DNA of 6,448 bases from the NCBI GenBank assembly GCA_018894445.1, contig JAHIPJ010000207.1:1-6448 (forward strand). Direction: 5' to 3'. Position numbers and translations under genes: made by a program. Of the stretch, positions 1 to 5,748 are shown one piece after another (position 1 is the stretch's first letter; each line of letters begins with the position of its first letter). This DNA is from Actinomycetota bacterium. Lineage in GTDB: Bacteria > Actinomycetota > Humimicrobiia > Humimicrobiales > Humimicrobiaceae. The notes under the pieces are model-generated. The model worked only from the letters and a program-made list of their open reading frames with translations. It did not search any database and was not told the origin of the DNA.

Positions 1-315
1 ATCAAGTTTGAGAAAGAATATATGGGCAGAGGTCCTATGGAGACCAAAACCTACATTATAAAAGATATGATTTTTATCCGGTTGAAAGGCGTTCTTACAC
101 CTGCGGAGGAACAACTGGCTAAGACTGCTGATGGTTCGGAGTTGATAAAAAAAACACGAATTCAACTACTTGAAGGGGCAAGGCTTTTATTAGAAAATAT
201 TATTTCTGATATCACAGGTTACCAGGTAAGAAGCCTACATACAGATATTAGTACAAAAACCGGAGAAAGAATTATTATTTTTACATTATACAAGAATTTG
301 GAAGATAAATCATAA
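1..315 (+). CDS. MpsC/DUF2294 family protein, 5'-truncated by the window edge
   Basis: The frame is open to base 1, so the gene starts upstream and the ATG at 22 is internal. The seven codons before that ATG (IKFEKEY) align with the N-terminal part of the second family member in this window (RFFKEQI), followed by the same pattern: IFIRLKGVLTPAEEQLAK here, IIVRLKSVSPPAERHLVK there. Family hallmarks visible are LTPAE, a helical Arg/Leu-rich middle, ITG-(Y)QV, and the C-terminal HTDISTKTGERIIIFTL strand. The family (Pfam MpsC, formerly DUF2294) consists of small soluble proteins of about 120 residues. It is named after a Staphylococcus membrane-potential-generating system, but for most members no biochemical role is known. 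About 20 N-terminal residues are missing compared with the paralogue at 3426-3797. The family assignment is firm; the function is open. Confidence 0.85.
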   Translation: MKFEKEYMGRGPMETKTYIIKDMIFIRLKGVLTPAEEQLAKTADGSELIKKTRIQLLEGARLLLENIISDITGYQVRSLHTDISTKTGERIIIFTLYKNLEDKS

Positions 316-349
316 ATGAGTAGAAAAAGAAAAAATTAAGGAAAAATAT

Positions 350-380
350 TTGAATGCATTCTTTTTTATGGTAGTATAAC
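350..380 (+). promoter_or_regulatory. possible sigma-70-like promoter upstream of the DUF4914 gene
   Basis: TTGAAT (350-355) could be a -35 element. It pairs with TAGTAT (372-377, 16-base spacer) or, less ideally spaced, TATAAC (375-380, 19-base spacer). It lies in the gap after the first MpsC gene, and transcription would begin just before the hairpin at 403-448. In DNA this AT-rich such matches arise easily by chance, so this is only a suggestion. Confidence 0.25.
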
Positions 381-402
381 AAAAGAAAATATTATATTGG
401 AA

Positions 403-448
403 GGCTAAGCAAGAATCCCAAACTATCGGGGTCGTTGCAAAGCAAGCC
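403..448 (+). promoter_or_regulatory. imperfect hairpin in the leader of the DUF4914 gene
   Basis: Three nested pairings are visible: GGC (403-405) with GCC (446-448), GCAA (409-412) with TTGC (435-438), and TCCC (416-419) with GGGG (428-431), closing a loop AAACTATC. Unpaired purine-rich bulges separate the helices. No T-run follows, so it is not an intrinsic terminator. Its place between a candidate promoter and the gene would fit a structured 5' leader. The strings AAACTATC and GCAAAGC recall pieces of GEMM-type riboswitches, but the conserved partner helix is not present, so no riboswitch class is assigned. Confidence 0.3.
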
Positions 449-524
449 AACATCAATATCTTCTAGTTCTCTTTATAGAGAGCGGAAGGTAGTGATGTTT
501 TTTGTTTATAAGGGAGTAGATGTA

Positions 525-2399
525 GTGGGCAAGGAATGGATGAAATGGATAATTCCTAATGAGTCTAAAGAGATACTAGTTTCTTCTCCAGAGGTTATAG
601 TGCTAAAGAATAGACAGGAAATACTTTCTCTGGCTACAGGTGGTGGTAATGATTTTTTTGAGGTAGCTTATGATATAGAAGGTATAGGACGAGTTGTGGA
701 AGCCACAGTAGCAAGATGTAAAAATGGTCTCGTAATAAATTATACAGAAAAATATATGCGCAGGCGGGACCCTGATTGTATGGTTATTGGCGACAATGAA
801 GAGACAGATAAGACCTATTTTAGAGAATTATTTAATAAGACATTTGATGAGGTTCGATTACAGACATTTGAATGGCTAAAAAAACAAAAATTAGCTGTTT
901 TACCGATTATGGTGGGCGGAAGAGAAACAGGATACCACGGTTTGTTAATTGCTCCTGGCAATACCGGTTTCTTTATAGGGGGATTAGCGGATCTCCAGGG
1001 TATTCTTTCTACTGAAGATATTCCGTCAGGTTTCCAGCCACGTGCTATTATTTATCTAGCACCACCATTTCGGCACACTCATTTTAATAGTAAACAGGTA
1101 GTTGTACATAATCGTAAGAATAACCTTCATGAGATTTTTTCCTATAATTTGTATCCAGGCCCAAGTGCTAAAAAGGGGGTTTATGGTGTTCTGCTACAAA
1201 TTGGCGAAAAAGAAAAGTGGCTTACTTTACATGGTTCTACAGTTCAGATGGTTACTCCTTATGAGAATGTCACTACTATCCTTCATGAAGGAGCAAGTGG
1301 TGGGGGGAAAAGTGAAATGTTGGAGTATCCACATCGTCAGTCCGATGGAAGATTACTTTTAGGAACTAATAAAGTAACAGGTGAGAAGTTTTATACCGTA
1401 CTTAATCAGGGTTGCTCATTAAAACCTGTTACCGATGATATGGCACTAGCACTTCCTGTATTTCAGAAAAACGGAAAGAAACTGGTAGTAGCCGATGCTG
1501 AACAGGCTTGGTTCGTCCGTTTGAATCATATTACTCATTACAACACAGATCCACGTTTGGAGAAACTATGTATTCATTCTAAAGAACCATTAATTTTTTT
1601 AAATCTCTATGGCATACCTAAAGCAACCTGCCTCATCTGGGAACATACAGAGGATGAACTTGGAAAACCATGTCCGAATCCAAGAGTTATATTACCTCGC
1701 AGGTTAGTTCCTAATGTTATCGATGGTCCAGTAGAAGTTAATTTTCGTAGTTTTGGCATACGTACTCCTTTTTGCAGCAGGGAAAAGCCTAGTTATGGTA
1801 TTTTTGGCATTCTTCATATACTACCACCGGCACTGGCCTGGTTGTGGAGACTTGTATCTCCAAGAGGCGATGCAAATCCAAGCATTACCGATACAATTGG
1901 TTTAACGAGTGAAGGAGTTGGATCATACTGGCCGTTTGCTACAGGAAAATACGTAAACCATGCCAATCTTTTGCTGAGACAAATTGTGGATACTCCAGAA
2001 ACGAGGTACTTACTGTTTCCTAACCAACATGTTGGTGTTTGGAGTGTTGGTTTTATGCCACAATGGCTATCCAGAGAGTATATCGCAAGACGCGGTGCAG
2101 CTAAATTTCATGCCGAACACTTGCTTCCATCTAGTTGTGCTTTACTAGGGTATACTCCTACCCTTATACAGATAGAGGGCATACGAATTCCAGAATGGTT
2201 TATTCGGGTTGAAAATCAACCAGAAGTTGGCACTGATGGATACAATTCCGGAACAAAAATTCTGTATGAATTTTTTGGGCGTGAACTTCCTAAGTTTTTA
2301 ACACCCGAAATAGACCCTTTAGGTAAAAAAATAATATCTTGCTGTTTAGACAAGGGAAAAATAGAAGATTATTTAAATCTCATTCCTATGACTCTGTAG
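525..2399 (+). CDS. DUF4914 family protein with PEP-carboxykinase-like P-loop
   Basis: This is a large cytosolic protein of about 624 residues that I recognise as the DUF4914 family, which is uncharacterised and of similar length. From the GTG at 525, residues 256-263 read GASGGGKS with Lys262, a loop like the kinase-1 motif of PEP carboxykinases and HPr kinases. Asp304-Asp305 in PVTDDM resemble the kinase-2 acidic pair. Other conserved-looking blocks are YMRRRDPDCMVIGD, PPFRHTHF, EIFSYNLYPGPSAKKGVYG, ITHYNTDP, IWEHTEDELGKPCPNPRV, TSEGVGSYWPFATG and PLGKKII near the C-terminus. ATP or GTP binding and phosphotransfer are plausible, but the substrate is unknown. Start: the frame is open from a TTG at 435 that lies inside the leader hairpin. 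GTG 525 has AAGGGAG eight bases upstream and best matches the family N-terminus as I recall it. ATG 495 (GGAAGG upstream) and ATG 540 are alternatives. There is no signal peptide or membrane segment. Confidence 0.85.
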   Translation: MGKEWMKWIIPNESKEILVSSPEVIVLKNRQEILSLATGGGNDFFEVAYDIEGIGRVVEATVARCKNGLVINYTEKYMRRRDPDCMVIGDNEETDKTYFRELFNKTFDEVRLQTFEWLKKQKLAVLPIMVGGRETGYHGLLIAPGNTGFFIGGLADLQGILSTEDIPSGFQPRAIIYLAPPFRHTHFNSKQVVVHNRKNNLHEIFSYNLYPGPSAKKGVYGVLLQIGEKEKWLTLHGSTVQMVTPYENVTTILHEGASGGGKSEMLEYPHRQSDGRLLLGTNKVTGEKFYTVLNQGCSLKPVTDDMALALPVFQKNGKKLVVADAEQAWFVRLNHITHYNTDPRLEKLCIHSKEPLIFLNLYGIPKATCLIWEHTEDELGKPCPNPRVILPRRLVPNVIDGPVEVNFRSFGIRTPFCSREKPSYGIFGILHILPPALAWLWRLVSPRGDANPSITDTIGLTSEGVGSYWPFATGKYVNHANLLLRQIVDTPETRYLLFPNQHVGVWSVGFMPQWLSREYIARRGAAKFHAEHLLPSSCALLGYTPTLIQIEGIRIPEWFIRVENQPEVGTDGYNSGTKILYEFFGRELPKFLTPEIDPLGKKIISCCLDKGKIEDYLNLIPMTL

Positions 2400-2463
2400 C
2401 TACTACTTTAGTTGCGGTGGCAATGATAAAGTTTATTCAATAATTGCGAATTCAAGGAGCAGG

Positions 2464-2502
2464 ATGAGAACAAGAGAAATTAAACATACCGAAAGGAGGT
2501 AA
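2464..2502 (+). other. possible 12-codon leader ORF ahead of purC
   Basis: AAGGAG (2454-2459) stands four bases before an ATG that opens a 12-codon frame (MRTREIKHTERR). Its TAA stop (2500-2502) overlaps the last base of the purC Shine-Dalgarno sequence. Four of the 12 codons are AGA/AGG arginine. Ribosomes ending here would sit on the purC initiation region, which could couple or modulate its translation. No homology is recognised, and it may be chance. The rest of the 2400-2509 spacer shows no gene and no convincing terminator. Confidence 0.25.
2492..2500 (+). promoter_or_regulatory. strong Shine-Dalgarno of purC
   Basis: AAAGGAGGT is a near-perfect anti-16S match, nine bases before the ATG at 2510. 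It fixes the purC start and is clearly the strongest ribosome binding site in the window; most other genes here have weak or coupled initiation. Confidence 0.85.
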
Positions 2503-2509
2503 ATCAAGT

Positions 2510-3433
2510 ATGGCGAATACTATGTTTAAGTCAAATATAGGAGGATATCTACTCGTTAAGCGAGGGAAGGTGAGGGATATTTACTCGGTAGGAAATAAAA
2601 CCCATCTTATGATCATTGCAACTGATCGCATTTCGGCCTTTGATTGTATTCTGCCTACACCGATACCCAATAAGGGTATAGTTCTGACACAATTGTCTAA
2701 TTTTTGGTTTGAGAAAACCAAACATATCATTCCGAATCATATTGATAACCCTGATCCTGTACAAATGGATTGGTATTATGATGATGACTGGTACTACGAT
2801 GAAGTGAGAGGGCGAGTCGTCCTTGTGAAAAAGGCAGAACCTATACCGGTTGAATGCGTAGTACGCGGGTATTTGGCTGGCTCAGGGTGGAAAGAGTATA
2901 AAGAAATGCAATCAATCTGCGGGGTAAAGTTACCAAAAGGATTAGCAGAATCAGATAAGTTAACTGAACCAATTTTTACTCCAGCAATGAAAGAGGATGT
3001 AGGACATGATATTAATGTCACGCAGGAGTATATTGAAAAAAAGATTGGGAAAGATCTTGCTACAAAATTAAAGGATATAAGCATTGCCCTTTACAATGAA
3101 TCAAGCAAATATGCCGAATCCAGAGGTATAATTATTGCTGATACAAAATTTGAATTTGGTTTTTTTGATGATGAACTCATACTTATTGATGAGATATTCA
3201 CTCCTGATTCATCGCGTTTCTGGCCAAAAGATGGCTACGAGCCAGGGAAGCCTCAGCCCAGTTACGACAAGCAGTTTGTACGGGATTATCTTGAGACATT
3301 GAATTGGGACAAAACACCCCCTGCTCCAGAATTACCCGAAGAGATAGTCAATAAAACATCCGAGAAATATCTCCAGGCTTTTAAAATGATTACAGGAAAA
3401 GAAACTTTAATGGGTGATAGCAAAGATGAGTAG
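2510..3433 (+). CDS. purC: phosphoribosylaminoimidazole-succinocarboxamide synthase (SAICAR synthase)
   Basis: PurC joins CAIR and aspartate using ATP to give SAICAR in de novo purine synthesis, in the cytosol. The 307-residue protein carries the family signatures in order: GKVRDIY (19-25, ATP-binding N-lobe), ATDRISAFD (37-45), EPIPVECVVRGYLAGSGWKEY (ending near 130), PIFTPAMKEDVGHDIN (to 169), then ADTKFEFGF, LIDEIFTPDSSRFWP and KQFVRDYL near the C-terminus. Length fits the longer bacterial/fungal-type PurC. Residues 160-169 read MKEDVGHDIN, where many homologues have TKAE-x-GHDEN, a mild departure. An in-frame DWYYDD/DWYYDE repeat sits at 87-98. No other purine gene is in view, so purC is detached from a pur operon here. 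The stop overlaps the start of the following MpsC gene, suggesting one transcript. Confidence 0.96.
   Translation: MANTMFKSNIGGYLLVKRGKVRDIYSVGNKTHLMIIATDRISAFDCILPTPIPNKGIVLTQLSNFWFEKTKHIIPNHIDNPDPVQMDWYYDDDWYYDEVRGRVVLVKKAEPIPVECVVRGYLAGSGWKEYKEMQSICGVKLPKGLAESDKLTEPIFTPAMKEDVGHDINVTQEYIEKKIGKDLATKLKDISIALYNESSKYAESRGIIIADTKFEFGFFDDELILIDEIFTPDSSRFWPKDGYEPGKPQPSYDKQFVRDYLETLNWDKTPPAPELPEEIVNKTSEKYLQAFKMITGKETLMGDSKDE
2768..2803 (+). repeat. 18-base in-frame tandem duplication inside purC
   Basis: Two adjacent 18-base units (2768-2785 and 2786-2803) encode DWYYDD and DWYYDE. They differ at four bases, all in third codon positions, with only one amino-acid change. It lies in the variable segment before GRVVLVKKAEPIP, where homologues differ in length, so a small expansion is likely tolerated. 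Confidence 0.7.
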
Positions 3434-3797
3434 ATCAAAGCAAGGGATTGAGTCTATTATAAGTCAAGCGATGGCCAGATTCTTTAAAGAACAGATAGGC
3501 GAGAGGCCAGAGGCAGTAATTACTCAAGTGGTAGGAGATACAATAATAGTTAGATTAAAAAGTGTATCGCCTCCCGCGGAAAGACATCTGGTCAAGGATA
3601 AAGAAGGGGGAGGGAAATTAATAGAAGAAATAAAGGTGAAACTTATAGAAAGAGTAAAGCCTCTTTTAGAAGTAATGATTAGAAATTTAACTGGTGCTGA
3701 GGTAGTTGACCTCTACTCAAGTTTTAATGCTAAGACGAGTGAGCGTATTGAGATTTTTACATTAAATAAAGATTTAGAAAAAACCCGACAAACCTAA
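3426..3797 (+). CDS. MpsC/DUF2294 family protein (second copy, full length)
   Basis: This 123-residue soluble protein is a clear paralogue of the partial gene at 1-315. It has N-terminal MSRSKQGIESIISQAMARFFKEQIGERPEAV, strand DTIIVRL, SPPAERHLVK in place of the usual LTPAE, an Arg/Lys/Leu helix, LTGAEVVDLY and the terminal strand SERIEIFTLNKDLE. The frame also allows a GTG at 3414, but the ATG at 3426 gives the natural family N-terminus. It overlaps the purC stop by eight bases (ATGAGTAG), which suggests translational coupling since there is no strong Shine-Dalgarno. It is more divergent than the first copy: the HTDISTKTGER segment has become YSSFNAKTSER. The role is unknown. A link to ion or bicarbonate translocation is suggested only by the family name and is not shown here. 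Confidence 0.88.
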   Translation: MSRSKQGIESIISQAMARFFKEQIGERPEAVITQVVGDTIIVRLKSVSPPAERHLVKDKEGGGKLIEEIKVKLIERVKPLLEVMIRNLTGAEVVDLYSSFNAKTSERIEIFTLNKDLEKTRQT

Positions 3798-3818
3798 GAA
3801 ACTTATAGAGACAAAGAG

Positions 3819-4352
3819 ATGATTAGAAAAAATCCCAATGGTGATTATCCGCAGATAGATAATACCGCATATATTGATCCTACGACAGTAATCATCGGTA
3901 AGGTAAGGATAGGAAAAAATGTATTTGTTGGGCCACAAGCAGTTATCAGAGCGGATGAGCCAAATAGTTCAATAACTATTAAAGATAACTGTAATATTCA
4001 GGATAGAGCAATAATCCATGCCTTAGAGGGCACTTCGGTTTTAATAGAAGAAAATACTTCTTTAACTCGTGGTTGTATAATTCATGGACCTTGTAAAATC
4101 AGCAGGAACTGTTTTATTGGTTTTGGCTCTGTAGTTTTTAATGCTGAAGTCGGCAAAGATGTAATTATTACGCATTTAGTGGTAGTAGAAGGAGTTAATA
4201 TTTTACCAGAAAGAGTGGTGAGGTCTTCTCAGTTAATCAATAGCGTAGCCGGTGTCAGAGAACTTAATGGTGTTGATAAAAAATTGAAAGAATTTACTGA
4301 GAAGATCGTTAAAGCCAATCTAGATTTAGCTAAAAGATATAAGAATGAGTAG
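3819..4352 (+). CDS. gamma-carbonic-anhydrase-like hexapeptide-repeat protein with an altered zinc site
   Basis: The 177-residue protein has the isoleucine-rich six-residue repeats of a left-handed beta-helix (roughly residues 15-130) followed by a C-terminal helix, as in archaeal Cam/CamH. These proteins are trimers that hydrate CO2 at zinc or iron sites between subunits. Residues matching the Cam active site are Arg44 and Asp46 (VIRADE), Gln61-Asp62 (NIQD), His67 (IIHALE, first ligand) and His89 (IIHGP, third ligand). The position of the second ligand, five residues before His89 (His in Cam's SLAHQ), is Arg84 in SLTRG. With one of three ligands missing, normal carbonic anhydrase activity is doubtful. 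A bound metal with different geometry or a structural/acyltransferase role is possible. The start ATG is 21 bases after the MpsC stop, with only a weak AGAG upstream. The stop overlaps the ATG of a HAD remnant. Confidence 0.85.
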   Translation: MIRKNPNGDYPQIDNTAYIDPTTVIIGKVRIGKNVFVGPQAVIRADEPNSSITIKDNCNIQDRAIIHALEGTSVLIEENTSLTRGCIIHGPCKISRNCFIGFGSVVFNAEVGKDVIITHLVVVEGVNILPERVVRSSQLINSVAGVRELNGVDKKLKEFTEKIVKANLDLAKRYKNE

Positions 4353-4474
4353 GGCAGTATTTTTAGATAGAGCCTGATTTTATTGCACAGGATATTTATG
4401 AGGCAGCTGTTTGGATTATAAAAGATAAAAAAAGAAGGTTAAGTGATGTAAAAAGAAATGGCGGAACAAGTTGA
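4345..4474 (+). pseudogene. remnant of a HAD-family phosphatase (HisB-N/GmhB type), interior deleted
   Basis: The ATG at 4345 overlaps the previous stop (ATGAGTAG) and encodes MSRAVFLDRA before a TGA at 4375. MSRAVFLDR is the typical opening of HisB-N/GmhB-type HAD phosphatases, whose next residues should be the catalytic D-G. Directly after it, in another frame (from 4373), the sequence reads PDFIAQDIYEAAVWIIKDKKRR and runs to a TGA at 4472. This resembles the C-terminal end of such proteins (a PD-x-I-x-x-D-L-x-E-A-x-x-W-I pattern). Roughly 120-150 residues that should separate the two parts are absent and the frames differ, so this is best read as a scar of an internal deletion. The N-terminal match is good; the C-terminal match is from memory of the family. 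Confidence 0.5.
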
Positions 4475-4513
4475 AGAGAAAAATAAAAAGATGAAATCGT
4501 GAGGATAAGGGAA

Positions 4514-4858
4514 ATGCTGGACAAGAAAGGTAATTATAAGGTTGAATTTGAAAATTTGTCAGATGAAAGTTTAGAAGTACGTTATTTTGATGACTCTAGG
4601 GATTCTTCTTATCGGTCCTGGAGATTGCCCAAAAAGGTAGTTGAGGAGTTAATTACTTGGTGGAAAGAATTAAAAAAGAATAAAAATATAAATTTTCCTA
4701 TAAAGACGAGGACAAAAATTTGCAAATTTAATATGTATACAGAGAAGTACATTGGTATAAGAGAATTTGATACACTTGGTCGATATAAGTTAGCGGGTTG
4801 GAGTTTGCCAAAAGTTGTGCTTGAAGAATTGATAGATTGGGAAAAAAAAGAAAAATGA
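4514..4858 (+). CDS. hypothetical protein made of two tandem homologous repeats
   Basis: The 114-residue, lysine-rich soluble protein is not recognised as a named family. It consists of two copies of one unit of about 47 residues, offset by exactly 60. R23-x-FD (23-26) matches R83-x-FD (83-86), W36-x-LPK matches W96-x-LPK, EELI 44-47 matches EELI 104-107, and W49 matches W109. Each unit reads as several beta strands followed by one helix. The pattern IREF..(G)RYK..GWSLP..VLEELIDW loosely recalls PC4/YdbC-type single-stranded nucleic-acid-binding domains, but this is only a resemblance. Start: ATG 4514 has GAGG nine bases upstream; GTG 4499 would add five residues. A 14-codon frame at 4458-4502 (MAEQVEEKNKKMKS) precedes it and may be chance. 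The stop overlaps the next ATG (ATGA), so it is probably coupled to the phosphoesterase. Confidence 0.7.
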   Translation: MLDKKGNYKVEFENLSDESLEVRYFDDSRDSSYRSWRLPKKVVEELITWWKELKKNKNINFPIKTRTKICKFNMYTEKYIGIREFDTLGRYKLAGWSLPKVVLEELIDWEKKEK

Positions 4859-5748
4859 AAATATTTGTCACAAGCGATATTCATGGTAACAAGGCATTGG
4901 TCTATATTATCTTGGAAATCGTAAAGAAAGAAAATATTAATGCCTTAATAATTGCCGGAGATATCACGCCTAAGGGATTTTACGAACTCTATAAAAATGG
5001 TCTAAGATATAAATTTCGCTCGGTGTTTAACCTAAAAAATAGAGAGGATATATTAAGAGGCGACAAGCGCATGGTAAAAGCAAGATTGGATTTACTCGGC
5101 TTTATTGAGATCTCTAAAGATAATTTCTCTATGATTAAATCAAAGCAAAGAGAAGAGTTGAGACGGATATGCAAGTTACTACTAAAAACGATAGATATCC
5201 CTGTTTATATGCTCATTGGCAATGATGACCATATTCCTGATGAGGGTTGGCATAGGATACTCAATGATTATGGAATCTTCGATTTAAATTTAAGGACTTA
5301 TACTTTAGGAGAATTTAAGATAGCTGGATTTCAATATGTTCTTCCTACACCATGGAATACTAATAATGAGTTGCCAGAAGATGAACTTGCTAAGAAATTA
5401 AGAAATATTGAAAGACGAGTGGATAGAAAAACTATTCTCATAACTCACAGTCCACCAAAAGGTATTTTAGATAAAGTGACAGATGGCTTGTGTGTAGGTT
5501 CAGAGTCCATATTTAACTTGGTTAAAGAAAAGCAGCCATTTTTTCATATCTTTGGCCATATACATGAAGCGTTTGGCCACGCCAAGATAGATAATACCAT
5601 CTGTTGTAATGTATCCTGCTTATGGACTGATTGGCTTTTGCGAGGATATATCGTTGATACGAAAGAGAAATCTATTAAGAGAATCAAAAAAGAGATCTTG
5701 CTGAAGGAGATAGAGGATATGATGGCTAAGGCAAATCTGCACTTATGA
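4855..5748 (+). CDS. calcineurin-like metallophosphoesterase
   Basis: The 297-residue cytosolic protein carries all five metal-binding motifs of the superfamily: D8-I-H10 in TSDIHGN, G35-D36, G122-N-D-D-H126 (the GND/H motif), H198 in THSPP, and G234-H-I-H237. Such enzymes hydrolyse phosphomono- or diesters with two metal ions; the substrate here cannot be told. About 85 residues separate the GD and GND motifs, longer than in minimal members, and include a Lys/Arg-rich helical segment that could be a cap. The ATG at 4855 overlaps the previous stop by four bases and gives the natural start MKIFVTSDIHGN. A TTG at 4837 in the same frame is unlikely. The last codons (about 5727-5748) lie on DNA that in another frame encodes a LarB-like remnant, so the C-terminal tail may be acquired. 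Confidence 0.9.
   Translation: MKIFVTSDIHGNKALVYIILEIVKKENINALIIAGDITPKGFYELYKNGLRYKFRSVFNLKNREDILRGDKRMVKARLDLLGFIEISKDNFSMIKSKQREELRRICKLLLKTIDIPVYMLIGNDDHIPDEGWHRILNDYGIFDLNLRTYTLGEFKIAGFQYVLPTPWNTNNELPEDELAKKLRNIERRVDRKTILITHSPPKGILDKVTDGLCVGSESIFNLVKEKQPFFHIFGHIHEAFGHAKIDNTICCNVSCLWTDWLLRGYIVDTKEKSIKRIKKEILLKEIEDMMAKANLHL

Noticed and set aside
316..339. Seven-codon frame MSRKRKN after the first MpsC gene
   Set aside because: Too short and of low complexity; no ribosome binding site and no homology.
403..490. GEMM (c-di-GMP) or ZTP riboswitch
   Set aside because: Only short strings match (AAACTATC, GCAAAGC; GGGTCGT). The partner helix of GEMM and the downstream CCGCCTGGGC element of ZTP are absent.
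435..524. Extended N-terminus of the DUF4914 protein from TTG 435
   Set aside because: The TTG lies within a hairpin, has no Shine-Dalgarno, and the extra 30 residues do not fit the family N-terminus.
1102..1362. 86-codon + strand frame inside the DUF4914 gene
   Set aside because: Lies wholly within a strongly supported gene in another frame and has no protein-like family pattern.
2397..2420. Terminator after the DUF4914 gene
   Set aside because: The GCTACT/AGTTGC pairing is short and mismatched, and no T-run follows.
2549..3084. Reverse-strand frames opposite purC
   Set aside because: Antisense shadows of a conserved gene, with no ribosome binding site or homology.
4609..5174. Reverse-strand frames opposite the two-repeat protein and phosphoesterase
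   Set aside because: Shadows caused by AT-rich coding DNA; the + strand genes have domain or repeat evidence.
5551..5580. Direct repeat TTTGGCCA within the phosphoesterase gene
   Set aside because: An 8-base chance repeat created by the conserved FGHIHE motif and the nearby FGH codons.
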